This document shows positions 35,101 through 43,582 of a stretch of 64,000 bases of DNA, piece after piece (within the stretch, counting starts at the first letter, position 1; every line of letters begins with the position of its first letter). Location: the NCBI GenBank assembly GCA_029688995.1, contig JARULA010000005.1:124001-188000 (forward strand). Direction: 5' to 3'. Both the position numbers and the translations under genes were made by a program. Under the pieces are notes generated by a model. That model was not told where the DNA came from. It was given only the letters and a program-made list of their open reading frames with translations, and did not search any database. The stretch is from Marinilabiliaceae bacterium ANBcel2. GTDB taxonomy: Bacteria > Bacteroidota > Bacteroidia > Bacteroidales > Marinilabiliaceae.

Positions 35101-36134
35101 ATCGAAAATCCGGGCAATTCATTAAAATACATGAATCAACCGTAGCCGATGAATTTGTTAATTTCCCAAAACCACAAGATATGGGTAACCATGAAGATGT
35201 AAGATGGTGCGCCTTAACAGATCAGGAAGGCAATGGAGCACTCTTTATCTCAACTGGCCAATTATCAGCTACGGCACTGCAATACTCATCATTGGATATG
35301 ATTCTGGCTTCTCATCCTCATAAACTTCCTAAACCGGGAGATACATATCTTCATCTTGATTTAGCAGTGACAGGCTTAGGAGGAAACAGTTGCGGACAAG
35401 GAGGGCCTCTCGAACATGACAGGGTTGAAACAGGAGTGAACACATTTGGTTTTATAATTCGTCCGGCACAACCAGATCTTGTTAAAGCATCAAATATTAG
35501 CGCTGCAGGTGAAATGCCAATAAGCATCTCAAGAAACCGTACAGGCGATGTACAAATATCATCACGAAGCAATGATGAAATCAAATATATGGTTGATAAT
35601 GAAACTGCAAAAATATATACAGGTAAAATACCCTTTAGAGATGGAGGAACAATAAAAGCCTGGTACAGTAAAAACCCAAACTTACAAACAAAAGTTTATT
35701 TTCATAAAATCGAAGGAGTACCTGCAAGAGTAATTTTTGCAAGCAGTCAGGAGTCCGGCTCAGGCAACGCATCTCACTTAACCGATGGAGATCCCAATAC
35801 CATTTGGCACACAATGTACTCAGTAACAGTGGCTCAACATCCACATTGGGTAGATTTAGACGCAGGTGAAATTAAAGAGATGAAAGGTTTTACCTATCTT
35901 CCACGTGCAGGAGGCGGAAATGGTAATGTGAAAGAGTACTCAATACAGTTAAGTGTAGATGGAGAAGAGTGGGAAGATCCCATAATTAAAGGAACATTTG
36001 AAAATAATGATTCAGAAAAACGAGTAATATTTGATAACCCGCAAAAGGCCAGATTTTTTCGTTTTACAGCACTTAGTGAGCAAAGAGGACAAGATTTTGC
36101 ATCGGGAGCCCAAATAACAATTTTAGCAGACTAA
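32106..36134 (+). CDS. GH2 beta-galactosidase (LacZ type) with C-terminal discoidin-like domain
   Basis: The 1342-residue protein has a Sec signal, the GH2 sugar-binding domain (NVPSNWNVEG, YRRSFEIPDNWDG), immunoglobulin-like middle, TIM barrel with NHVRNAHYPTDPYWYYLCNKYGIYL and the acid/base Glu534 in WSLGNEAG, and nucleophile Glu597 in ISEYAHSMGN. After the barrel come a beta-galactosidase small-chain domain (GRGPIDNYPDRK, LDLAVTGLGGNSCGQGG) and a final F5/8 type C-like domain (SHLTDGDPNTIWHTMY ... KARFFRFTAL). It releases terminal beta-galactose, consistent with exo-trimming of complex N-glycans freed by the neighbouring PNGase F. A hairpin terminator follows. Confidence 0.93.
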   Translation: MKKTLLSLSLCLIIAVVTTGQTILPGYFYKKQKAPSGNEWESPQKHALNKELPRAWFFSFENIENALKILPENSKYWKSLDGEWSFNWTKHPDHRPAQFYQPSFDVSSWDNINVPSNWNVEGIQKDGSLKYGVPIYVNQPVIFQHEVAVDDWRGGVMRTPPSNWTTYKHRNEVGSYRRSFEIPDNWDGREIFVNFDGVDSFFYLWVNGHYVGFSKNSRNAAAFNITEYIKKGENVIAAEVYRNSDGSFLEAQDMFRLPGIYRTVSLYSTPKVHIRDINIFPDFDDEYNNARLKINTNIRNLSDNRARGHKIEYTLYKNELYSDATTKVKGVSATSNVIRVNKQDEVIVPETIMKVPSPKKWTAETPYRYTLIAELKDRRDRTIETISTDVGFTKVEIKDTSAEDDEFGLAGRYFYVNGETVKLKGVNRHETNPELGHAITREQMKEEIMLMKRANINHVRNAHYPTDPYWYYLCNKYGIYLEDEANIESHQYYYGKESLSHPIEWEAAHVARVMEMVHSNINNPSIVIWSLGNEAGPGDNFVSAYNALKEVDPTRPVQYERNNDIVDMGSNQYPSIAWINGAATGTFDIKYPFHISEYAHSMGNACGNLVDYWNAIESSNFICGGAIWDWIDQAIYNYDPDTGERYFGYGGDFGDTPNDGQFVLNGIIFADMEPKPQFYEVKKVYQYVDVEAIDIKEGEFEVFNKNYYTNLSNYDLHWSLNKNGKIISSGKADIHNTAPRSKKKITIPYNYTSFEDCSEYFIEFKFLLNKNKPWAETSYVQAEEQILLKKATSRPSIADITSKTKSSSIDLKKVNGDIKRVKGDNFTADFDLNKGTIHSLIYGDNNTIIEPGNGPKLNAIRAFVNNDNWFYTQWFERGLHNLKHNAISQNFYERDDGAIVASFTVESQAPNAARIHGGTSSGRNTIEELTNNKFGADDFKFTTNQIWTIYKDGSIELQASISSNQEGFIVPRLGYKMKLPQNYKNFTYYGRGPIDNYPDRKSGQFIKIHESTVADEFVNFPKPQDMGNHEDVRWCALTDQEGNGALFISTGQLSATALQYSSLDMILASHPHKLPKPGDTYLHLDLAVTGLGGNSCGQGGPLEHDRVETGVNTFGFIIRPAQPDLVKASNISAAGEMPISISRNRTGDVQISSRSNDEIKYMVDNETAKIYTGKIPFRDGGTIKAWYSKNPNLQTKVYFHKIEGVPARVIFASSQESGSGNASHLTDGDPNTIWHTMYSVTVAQHPHWVDLDAGEIKEMKGFTYLPRAGGGNGNVKEYSIQLSVDGEEWEDPIIKGTFENNDSEKRVIFDNPQKARFFRFTALSEQRGQDFASGAQITILAD

Positions 36135-36152
36135 TATAATTGTAGTCTTTAT

Positions 36153-36202
36153 AAAAAGTGGTGTGATCATCTATAACTAATAGATACATCATGCCACTTT
36201 TT
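36153..36202. terminator. Bidirectional terminator between convergent GH2 and phoR genes
   Basis: AAAAAGTGG (36153-36161) pairs with CCACTTTTT (36194-36202). Inner bases extend the stem with two G-U pairs, and ATCTAT/ATAGAT can form the tip. The right arm reaches the phoR stop codon at 36201. Confidence 0.75.
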
Positions 36203-37970
36203 ACACCCTCTCCAATGCAAAATAAAACTCTGTTCCGCCACCTTCACGCGTTTTAACATCAATGCCACTACCATGAAGCTCTATTGCATGCTTCACAATT
36301 GCCAATCCGAGACCTGTTCCACCACTTCTGCGATCACGCCCTTTCTCAACCCGATAAAATCTTTCAAATATTCTGGAGTGATACTTCTCATTAATTCCGC
36401 AACCATTATCAGAAACTACAAAATAGAGTTTACTTTTATCTTTCATATATTGATTAATCAAAACAGTAACATTATCACCTGCATAATTTAAGGCGTTTTC
36501 TACAAGATTTTGAAAAATCGAAAACAAGAGAGCTCTATTACCCTTTACTGTAGCATCTTTATTAACATTAACTTCAATATTAGCAGATGATCTGCTAATG
36601 TTAGAGCTCAAATTCTCCAACACATCATCAATAATATCCTTTACAAAAACTCTCTCCATTTTGTAAAGCTGTGCAGACTCCTCAATTTTGGTTAAAAGTG
36701 CAATATCCTGAATTAATTGTGATAACCTGTCAACTTGAAGTGAAGCCTTTTCTACAAAATAGTTAATTTTATCAGCTTCAATATCTTTACTTGTAAGTAT
36801 TGTATCAAGATATCCTTTAACCGAAGTAACCGGTGTTCTTAATTCATGAGCAATATTGGCCGTCATCTCCTGTTTAAGCTTTTTCTGCTTTACCGATTGA
36901 GTAACATCACTAATTGAAATCTCAAAACTTTTATCATAAAAAATAATACACTGAACTTCAAAATAGCGTAAATCCTTAGATATTGAAAGTCGCTTTACAG
37001 GAAGCTGTTTATAGCTAAAAAAATCCTCACTGCTAACCGATTTATTAACAAACTCATTTATCTCTATCATCTCCTCTATATCCAAAACATCTTCGATACG
37101 CTCAAATACTTTGTCACATAACAAGTTAGAGTATTGAACAAAATAGTTATTAGCCATTATAACCCTTTTATATTCAGAAAAAATGGCTATCCCCTCCTTT
37201 GCAATATGAATATGTTGTATAAGCTTCTCTCTCTCATTACTAATAGCCCTATTGGAGCGTTGTAATCCTGAGTACAGATCAACAATTTTTTTCCCTATTA
37301 CTCCCAACTCATTATCGGGAAATGAGATTGGAGAATCAAGACTTTCATCTTTGGCAGCCTTAACTGCAAAATCTTTTAATTTTAATATCGATTTGCCGAT
37401 AGTATCAGAAACATATAATAAAACCATAGTTGTAAACAAAAAGAGTATTCCAACAAGATACCAAAAAACACTTTCTACTTTTAAAAACTCCTGCAAAGAG
37501 CCACCATAAATAGCAGCTGCTCTAATGCTATATTGATTGTACTTTTTGGCAAAATAAAAAAACTCCTGATTTGTTGATTCTGACAACCTTATGTCAGTCC
37601 CGCTATTTGCAACAATTGCCTGTTTAAACTCGGGGCGCGATATATGATTGACCATCCCTGAAGGATTTTTATGAAAACTATCATACAACACCTCTCCGGT
37701 ATTTGCCATAACAGTAATACGAATATCCTCTCGTGGAAAAAAACTCTTAAGTGAATCAACCACTTCAAAGTTTAAGGTTTTATCAATACCGTTAATTTTT
37801 ATAAAATTATCGGTTAAATCGGTATAGGTTTCTAAAATACTTTTTAACTCCTGAGCTCTGTAGTTTTTCTCACGATTATACTGAACTATAGTAATTACCG
37901 AGATAAGAACAACAAATATTGTTAAAAAGTAGATAAATAAAGTTTTCCTATATGAAATTCCGGAAATCAT
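36201..37970 (-). CDS. phoR: Phosphate-regulon sensor histidine kinase PhoR
   Basis: The 589-residue kinase has a first membrane helix at about 10-27, a periplasmic loop to about 160, a second helix near 165-185, a HAMP-like linker, a PAS-like region, and then the kinase core. The phosphorylated His375 lies in IAHELRTP; N-box NLVENALNYA, DNGCGI, and GGTGLGLAIVKH complete the ATPase domain. It phosphorylates PhoB when phosphate is short, with the Pst complex and PhoU as signal source. It is the last gene of the pst-pho series, 11 bp after phoB. The presence of a periplasmic loop differs from enterobacterial PhoR. Confidence 0.9.
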   Translation of the reverse strand: MISGISYRKTLFIYFLTIFVVLISVITIVQYNREKNYRAQELKSILETYTDLTDNFIKINGIDKTLNFEVVDSLKSFFPREDIRITVMANTGEVLYDSFHKNPSGMVNHISRPEFKQAIVANSGTDIRLSESTNQEFFYFAKKYNQYSIRAAAIYGGSLQEFLKVESVFWYLVGILFLFTTMVLLYVSDTIGKSILKLKDFAVKAAKDESLDSPISFPDNELGVIGKKIVDLYSGLQRSNRAISNEREKLIQHIHIAKEGIAIFSEYKRVIMANNYFVQYSNLLCDKVFERIEDVLDIEEMIEINEFVNKSVSSEDFFSYKQLPVKRLSISKDLRYFEVQCIIFYDKSFEISISDVTQSVKQKKLKQEMTANIAHELRTPVTSVKGYLDTILTSKDIEADKINYFVEKASLQVDRLSQLIQDIALLTKIEESAQLYKMERVFVKDIIDDVLENLSSNISRSSANIEVNVNKDATVKGNRALLFSIFQNLVENALNYAGDNVTVLINQYMKDKSKLYFVVSDNGCGINEKYHSRIFERFYRVEKGRDRRSGGTGLGLAIVKHAIELHGSGIDVKTREGGGTEFYFALERV

Positions 37971-37981
37971 AGCAAATTAAA

Positions 37982-38671
37982 TTAATTCAGTTTGTCAAGA
38001 TCAAAACAATATCCATATCCCGAACGATTAACAAAGGCTTTCCCATATTTCCCGAGCTTCTTTCGCAACCGGGCAATATGAACATCTATAGTTCGATCAG
38101 ATACCACAACATCATCACCCCAGATATAATCAATAATTTGAGTACGAGAAAAGAGCTTATCCTTATTCTCTAAAAGCAGCTGAACAATATCAAACTCCTT
38201 TTTAGTTAGTGCAACCACCCTTTTATCAATAGTTACCTCCTTTTTATTCAAATCAACCATCAATCCCTCCACAACTATATTATCATCTTTTTTCTCTGAT
38301 TGACCGGTTCTTTTTAACACAGCTTTAACTCTTGCAATAACCTCTCTTACTGAAAAAGGCTTAGCAATATAATCATCGGCACCCAAACTAAAACCTGTTA
38401 AAGTATCATTTTCGGTATTTTTAGCAGTTAAAAATATAACAGGGGCCAAAATTCCTTTTTCTTTACGAATAGCTTGAGCCAGCTTAAATCCCGACATCTT
38501 ACCCATCATTATATCAAGTAAAAAAAGATTATAAAAATCAAGCTTTAAGTTAAGCGCCTCCTCGGCAGAGTTAGCTACATCTACAACAAACCCTTCATTT
38601 TCGAGATTGAACTGTAGTATTTCGCAAATATCTACTTCATCTTCTACCACTAATATTCGATATCCTTTCAT
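37982..38671 (-). CDS. phoB: Phosphate-regulon response regulator PhoB
   Basis: The 229-residue OmpR/PhoB-family regulator has a receiver domain with acidic pair VVEDE at 9-13, phosphorylatable Asp53 in LLDIMMG, conserved Thr (FLTAK) and Lys (AKPF). The C-terminal winged helix ends with RTQIIDYIWG...VSDRTIDVHIARLRKKL and SGYGYCF. Gene order pstSCAB-phoU-phoB-phoR supports the name. The 11-bp-phased repeats before pstS and the porin are the expected targets. Confidence 0.93.
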   Translation of the reverse strand: MKGYRILVVEDEVDICEILQFNLENEGFVVDVANSAEEALNLKLDFYNLFLLDIMMGKMSGFKLAQAIRKEKGILAPVIFLTAKNTENDTLTGFSLGADDYIAKPFSVREVIARVKAVLKRTGQSEKKDDNIVVEGLMVDLNKKEVTIDKRVVALTKKEFDIVQLLLENKDKLFSRTQIIDYIWGDDVVVSDRTIDVHIARLRKKLGKYGKAFVNRSGYGYCFDLDKLN

Positions 38672-38700
38672 ATCTCAATATCCTGAAATTATATACCGGG

Positions 38701-39399
38701 TTAAATCATGGTATCAAGATTAACATTTTTATGTCGAACATCCTTACCCATACTGGCATAAATGGCTGCTTCAGCAATATTCGTTGCCTTATCAGCTATC
38801 CTTTCAATGTATTTAACCACATTCATCAAATTTATAAAAGATTTTAATTCATCCGGGTTTTTAACATGCGGAAGCCTCTTTTTCATAATTTTTTTGATAA
38901 ATGAACTATGCAGCTCATCAACAACATCATCATTACGTATTGTCCATACTGCATAATCCATATCTTTATTATTAAGAGAGAGCAGTGCTTTTTCGGCCAT
39001 ATTTATCGAAATAATAAGTATATCACTAATTTTTTCGTTAAAGTTTTGATAAACCAGTTCATCATCAATCTTTTTTAAACTTCTAACAATATTAACCACT
39101 AAATCTCCTATTTTTTCAATGTCCAGGGAGACTCTGTATATAGACATAAGTTCACGCAATTCGGTTGCTACGGGACTATACAAAACAATAATATTGATAA
39201 CCCTCTCACTAACTTTAACTTCAAATTTATTTATCTCCTTCTCCTGCATTTTTATCTCTTTAAAATGCTCTTTAATAAGAGATAAAGAGTCCATATCAAA
39301 GATAGTTTCTAACAACCGGAGCTGCTTAAGTACAAGATTTGAATATGTTTCAAACTCCCCGCTCAACAATTTTAACGCCTCTTCTTTTTTACTTTTCAT
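38701..39399 (-). CDS. phoU: Phosphate transport regulator PhoU
   Basis: The 232-residue all-helical protein shows PhoU features: a first three-helix bundle with KEINKFEVKVSERVINIIVLYSPVATELRELM and a second with NDDVVDELHSSF and YIERIADKATNIAEAAIY, where the E/D-x-x-x-D clusters bind metals. PhoU couples Pst activity to PhoR. It sits between pstB and phoB. The 107-bp gap to pstB holds the palindromic repeat element described at 39402. Confidence 0.93.
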   Translation of the reverse strand: MKSKKEEALKLLSGEFETYSNLVLKQLRLLETIFDMDSLSLIKEHFKEIKMQEKEINKFEVKVSERVINIIVLYSPVATELRELMSIYRVSLDIEKIGDLVVNIVRSLKKIDDELVYQNFNEKISDILIISINMAEKALLSLNNKDMDYAVWTIRNDDVVDELHSSFIKKIMKKRLPHVKNPDELKSFINLMNVVKYIERIADKATNIAEAAIYASMGKDVRHKNVNLDTMI

Positions 39400-39401
39400 C
39401 T

Positions 39402-39489
39402 GTTTATATTTTGTTTTTTAAGGTCACATGGAACTCGCCAAACCAGTCATACTCCTGTGTGAGAAATAGTTGCTCATGGCTCGTTTCAT
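39402..39489 (-). repeat. Intercistronic palindromic repeat, copy 2 (between pstB and phoU)
   Basis: The right end TCATGGCTCGTTTCAT (39474-39489) is identical to 3676-3691, and the left end (AAGGTCACATGGAACTCGCCA) matches 3582-3602 with three differences. The middle is unrelated and shorter. The two ends are inverted relatives of each other, so the RNA can fold. Both copies lie between co-directional genes inside operons and read in the same direction as the genes. Confidence 0.6.
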
Positions 39490-39506
39490 ATATAGATAAT
39501 TTAATA

Positions 39507-40379
39507 TCAACCAAACTTCCCTGTTATATAGTTTTCAGTCTTTCTGTTTTCAGGATTTGTAAAAATCTTATTGGTAGAGTCATACTCAATGAGCTCACCC
39601 ATATAAAAAAATGCTGTTGTATCACTAACCCTTGATGCCTGTTGCATATTATGGGTAACAATAACAATGGAATACTTCTCTTTAAGTTCATTAATCAACT
39701 CCTCAATCTTCATAGAAGACAAAGGGTCTAATGAACTTGTAGGCTCATCCATTAATATAACCTCGGGTTCAATAGCTAAAGCTCTGGCTATAGACAATCT
39801 TTGCTGTTGACCACCTGAGAGTTTACCTCCCGGAGTATTCAAACGATCTTTTACCTCATTAAAAAGTGCTGCCTGACTTAAAGCTTTTTCACAAACCTCA
39901 TTTAAATACCTTTTATCCCTTGTGCCGGTCAGTTTTAATCCTGCAACCACATTATCAAAAATTGACATTATAGGAAAAGGGGTCGGTTTTTGAAAAACCA
40001 TTCCGATTTTGCGTCTTATAATAACAGGGTTAACTTTATCTCCATATATGTTTTCGCCGTCAAGTAAAACTTCACCAGATACTTTAATATTTCTATTTAA
40101 CTCATGCATCCTGTTAAGAGCCCGTAAAAAAGTTGTTTTACCACATCCCGAAGGACCAATAAGGGCAGTAACCTGTTTATTATAGACCGGAATAGATACA
40201 TCTTTCACTCCATAGTGATCACCATACTGTACCGACAATTTTTTTGTCTCCATCCTCACATCAGATAGTTGACTCATACTATTTAACTTTAAGATATTAT
40301 GAGAGTTATTCTCCGGTTTTTTGTACGAAATAGCTTTCTCTGCTCTATTTTTCTCTTTCACCATAGCCGGCATTTCCAT
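39507..40379 (-). CDS. pstB: Phosphate ABC transporter ATP-binding protein PstB
   Basis: The 290-residue ATPase carries Walker A (GPSGCGKTT), Q-loop FQKPTPFP, signature LSGGQQQR, Walker [14 protein letters not shown] and H-loop [13 protein letters not shown]. The family motif [18 protein letters not shown] is typical of PstB. About 40 residues at the N-terminus, before [14 protein letters not shown], exceed the usual length; an internal ATG (MSQLSD) could be the true start. It follows pstA by 4 bp. Confidence 0.95.
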   Translation of the reverse strand: MEMPAMVKEKNRAEKAISYKKPENNSHNILKLNSMSQLSDVRMETKKLSVQYGDHYGVKDVSIPVYNKQVTALIGPSGCGKTTFLRALNRMHELNRNIKVSGEVLLDGENIYGDKVNPVIIRRKIGMVFQKPTPFPIMSIFDNVVAGLKLTGTRDKRYLNEVCEKALSQAALFNEVKDRLNTPGGKLSGGQQQRLSIARALAIEPEVILMDEPTSSLDPLSSMKIEELINELKEKYSIVIVTHNMQQASRVSDTTAFFYMGELIEYDSTNKIFTNPENRKTENYITGKFG

Positions 40380-40383
40380 TTTT

Positions 40384-41262
40384 TTAATGTTTTTGTTTTG
40401 TTAAAAGACGTGATATTACAAATAGTATAATTACAAATGATAAAAGCACAATGCCCGCTGCCCACCCCATGCTGTGCCACTCTTTGTACGGACTAATAGC
40501 AAGGCTGTAAAGTCGTTGTGGAAGGGTGTCAACCGGACCAAAAATCATTCCTGTCCAATGATTCGGCAAATAGTTGTTCCCAAACGAAGTAAACAAAAGT
40601 GGAGCAGCCTCCCCGGCAGCTCTTGCAAAAGCTATTAAAAAGCCTGTAACCAAACCTGTGCGAGCTGCCGGTATAACAGTTGACAATACTACCCGCCACC
40701 GGGGTAAGCCTATTGCCAAACCAGCCTCTCTAATTGACCACGGAATATTCATTAAAGCACTTTCGGTAGAACGCGCAATAATAGGTATCATAACAAAGGC
40801 CAATGCAACCCCACCGGCAAGACCCGAAAATGAACCCATTGGCTTAACAATAACTGCAAAAGCCAACAACCCTTTTAAAATAGCAGGCATTCCGTTTAAA
40901 GTGTCATTCATTATTCGTAAAAAAGGATTTAACTTATGATCGGGATACTCCGATAACATTATTCCGGCACCAATCCCCACAGGAGCAGAAATAATTAAAG
41001 CCAACAGATCAACCACTGCTGTTCCAACCATAGTATGTACTAATCCGGTAGGACGCCCCTGAATAGCACGAGTAGGAGAGCCAAGCTCCTGAGTAAAAAA
41101 ATCTGCATTAATTGCTCCTATCCCGTTATAAACAACATATCCAACAATAATTATTAATGGTGTCATCACAACTATAGTGCTAATCATCAACAGGGCAACC
41201 ATAAATTTATCATGGATCTTACGTTGCAATAGAGATTTTTCCGTTTTTTTATAACTGCACAT
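40384..41262 (-). CDS. pstA: Phosphate ABC transporter permease PstA
   Basis: The 292-residue membrane protein has six hydrophobic segments and the permease EAA loop ([32 protein letters not shown]), then [14 protein letters not shown], characteristic of PstA. It forms the channel with PstC for high-affinity phosphate uptake across the inner membrane. Coding order pstC-pstA-pstB matches the classic operon. Confidence 0.95.
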   Translation of the reverse strand: MCSYKKTEKSLLQRKIHDKFMVALLMISTIVVMTPLIIIVGYVVYNGIGAINADFFTQELGSPTRAIQGRPTGLVHTMVGTAVVDLLALIISAPVGIGAGIMLSEYPDHKLNPFLRIMNDTLNGMPAILKGLLAFAVIVKPMGSFSGLAGGVALAFVMIPIIARSTESALMNIPWSIREAGLAIGLPRWRVVLSTVIPAARTGLVTGFLIAFARAAGEAAPLLFTSFGNNYLPNHWTGMIFGPVDTLPQRLYSLAISPYKEWHSMGWAAGIVLLSFVIILFVISRLLTKQKH

Positions 41263-41291
41263 TATTTTTTCCTGTTTTATAAAGCAATCAA

Positions 41292-42281
41292 TTATATTGA
41301 TTGACCGCCTGTGATTGAAAGCTTTCTAGTAATATAAGCAGCAAAAAGATTAACAATAAGAGAAATTACAAATAGAACTAAACCTATAGCCATTAAACTA
41401 GACAAGTGTAAATTCTCAACAGCCTCACGAAACTCATTTATAATAACCGACGGCATCGTTGCTGCAGGTCCGAAAATCGTAAAGGGAAAATTATTTTTAT
41501 TACCTATAAGCATAGCCACAGCCATAGTTTCACCTATAGCCCTTCCAAAAGATAAAACTGAACCGGCCATTATACCACCTCTTGCATAAGGAGTTACCGC
41601 CATTCTAATAACTTCCCAATGAGTAGCTCCCAAAGCATAAGCTGCTTCACGCTGCTCTTTAGGAACCTGATCTATTGCATCTTTGGTAAGTGCTGTAGTA
41701 AAAGGGATAATCATTAAAGCCAAAATAATAGTTGCTGAAGCCATTCCGTAACCAATAGGATTACCAAGTATTGGAAGCAGGGAAGAGTTATTTTCTAACG
41801 CCCAGGTATAAACAGGTTGATAAACAACTTCTCTCATCCATGGAACAAAGACAAAAATCCCCCATATTCCAACTACAACACTGGGAATAGCAGCAATTAA
41901 GTGAACCATATTTTCTATAATATTACCTAACCATTTTGGAGCATACTCAGCAATAAAAATAGCAATAGCTATTGCAGGGAAAAATGCAATAACTAAAGCT
42001 CCTACACTTGTAACAACTGTTCCAAAAAGAAAGGGCAAAGAACCAAATCGTAATTTTACAGCAGGATCCCACTCAGAGCTGGTTAAAAAGCCAATAACTC
42101 CATGAACTTTTAAGGAGGTATGCCCTTCATAAAGAAGAACCCATGCCATACCAAGTGCCAGTAATATTATACTAATTCCCAGAGAGACTATTGTTATCAA
42201 AAATATTTTGTCTCCAAGCCAGTTATATATTAACGATAATGATTTTTTATAAATACTATTAACAAACTCTCTCTTTTGCAT
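41292..42281 (-). CDS. pstC: Phosphate ABC transporter permease PstC
   Basis: The 329-residue permease has a first helix near residues 25-50, a periplasmic segment (HTSLKVHGVIGFLTSSEWDP), further helices, and the cytoplasmic loop PKEQREAAYALGATHWEVIRMAVTPYARGG. FGRAIGETMAVAMLIGN is the PstC signature. Pairs with PstA. It starts 25 bp after pstS ends. Confidence 0.95.
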   Translation of the reverse strand: MQKREFVNSIYKKSLSLIYNWLGDKIFLITIVSLGISIILLALGMAWVLLYEGHTSLKVHGVIGFLTSSEWDPAVKLRFGSLPFLFGTVVTSVGALVIAFFPAIAIAIFIAEYAPKWLGNIIENMVHLIAAIPSVVVGIWGIFVFVPWMREVVYQPVYTWALENNSSLLPILGNPIGYGMASATIILALMIIPFTTALTKDAIDQVPKEQREAAYALGATHWEVIRMAVTPYARGGIMAGSVLSFGRAIGETMAVAMLIGNKNNFPFTIFGPAATMPSVIINEFREAVENLHLSSLMAIGLVLFVISLIVNLFAAYITRKLSITGGQSI

Positions 42282-42306
42282 AAGATATTAAATTACATTA
42301 CCCTGT

Positions 42307-43461
42307 TTAATTTATTGCTGCTTTAAGCAGCTCCTCTCCAATTTTTTCCCCTTCCCATTTAATTTGACGAATCATCTCAAAATTGCGATCCACAGCAGCT
42401 TGAGGTAAACGTGCATATCCAAGGTCTTCCGACAGGTTTTGTCCGTCGGTAATAGTCCAGATTAAAAACTTAACAAGCTCTACTGCTTCTTTACGACTAT
42501 TTATCGCATTGTTTTTTTCAAGATTTTCATAAACCAACATCCATGCAAAACCTGCAACAGGGTATCCGTCAGGAGCAGGAGTATTAGTAAACAAAACTCT
42601 TGTGTCAGCAGGCAAATCAATATCAGCAGCTGCCGTGGTAGCCTCATAACTGGGTTCAATTATATTACCCGAAGAGTTTATTATTGCAGCATAATCCATA
42701 TCATTAAGCAATGCATAGGATAAACTGTTATAACCTAATGCTCCGGGAGAGTTCATAACTGCTCCTGCAACTCCTTCATTTCCATTACCACCAACCCCTA
42801 CAGGCCAGTTAACACTTGTTGCAAATCCAATTCTATCCCTCCACTCTTTTGAAACAGAACTTAAATAGCTGGTCCAGATATTTGTAGTACCCGAACCATC
42901 TGAGCGGTGAACTATAGTTACGGGGATTGAAGGAAAATCAATATCAGGATTAATCTCTGCAATACGAGGATCATCCCAGGAAGTAATATTTCCTAAAAAG
43001 AGATTAACCAATAATTCGGAGTTAAAGACAATTTGCTCATCTACTCCGGGAATATTATAAGTGGCAACAACATCTGCCAAGGTAATAGGCATATTAAAAG
43101 CCTTTCCCTGAGTAGATTGCTCTATATTAGCAATAACTTCATCTGAGAGAAAAGCCTCAGTCATTCCAAACATAATGGTTTGCTCAACAAACTGCCTAAC
43201 TCCGCCTCCCGAACCAATAGATTGATAATTAACAGTAACACGATTATTTGTAATATCCCTGTAATCATCAGCCATAGCTGTTACCAATGGAGCAGGAAAA
43301 GATGCTCCGGCTCCTAAAACAGTTATCCTTTCACTTTTTGAACTTTTTTTGCTTCCCGTTTCAGAGGAGCTGTCCGATCTACCCCCACATGAGACAACAA
43401 GTAGAGAGAGAGAAAAAAGAACAAAGAGCTGTATAGACTTAATCATTTTAATTCGTTTCAT
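42307..43461 (-). CDS. pstS: Phosphate-binding lipoprotein PstS
   Basis: The 384-residue protein is a lipoprotein (VVSC near residues 22-25) with an acidic-serine linker. Phosphate-binding motifs are GAGASFPAP and the strongly conserved RSDGSGTT. The position of the aspartate that accepts the phosphate proton in E. coli PstS (in GASDAPLS) reads GMTEAFLS, a Glu, in this copy. It has its own upstream Pho-box-like repeat (43543-43575), so it can be expressed apart from the porin. Confidence 0.93.
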   Translation of the reverse strand: MKRIKMIKSIQLFVLFSLSLLVVSCGGRSDSSSETGSKKSSKSERITVLGAGASFPAPLVTAMADDYRDITNNRVTVNYQSIGSGGGVRQFVEQTIMFGMTEAFLSDEVIANIEQSTQGKAFNMPITLADVVATYNIPGVDEQIVFNSELLVNLFLGNITSWDDPRIAEINPDIDFPSIPVTIVHRSDGSGTTNIWTSYLSSVSKEWRDRIGFATSVNWPVGVGGNGNEGVAGAVMNSPGALGYNSLSYALLNDMDYAAIINSSGNIIEPSYEATTAAADIDLPADTRVLFTNTPAPDGYPVAGFAWMLVYENLEKNNAINSRKEAVELVKFLIWTITDGQNLSEDLGYARLPQAAVDRNFEMIRQIKWEGEKIGEELLKAAIN

Positions 43462-43542
43462 AATTTCAATTTTAACTTTTAAATACTAATCGACATCTCT
43501 TAGTTGTTATAACTATTACTAACACAAGAGTACAATACGATT

Positions 43543-43575
43543 GTTACAAATAGGTTATAGAATTATTACAAAAAT
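43543..43575 (-). promoter_or_regulatory. Pho-box-like direct repeats upstream of pstS
   Basis: Three units start exactly 11 bp apart on the plus strand: GTTACAAATAG, GTTATAGAATT, ATTACAAAAAT. In the minus direction these read as spaced TGTAAC-like half-sites. An 11-bp period is that of PhoB direct repeats in E. coli (TGTCAT-type half-sites). They sit 82 bp upstream of the pstS start. The match to PhoB is inference. Confidence 0.55.
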
Positions 43576-43582
43576 GTTGCGT

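Noticed and set aside
40574-40939. 121-codon plus-strand ORF inside pstA
   Set aside because: Opposite-strand shadow of a conserved permease; its composition follows the pstA codons.
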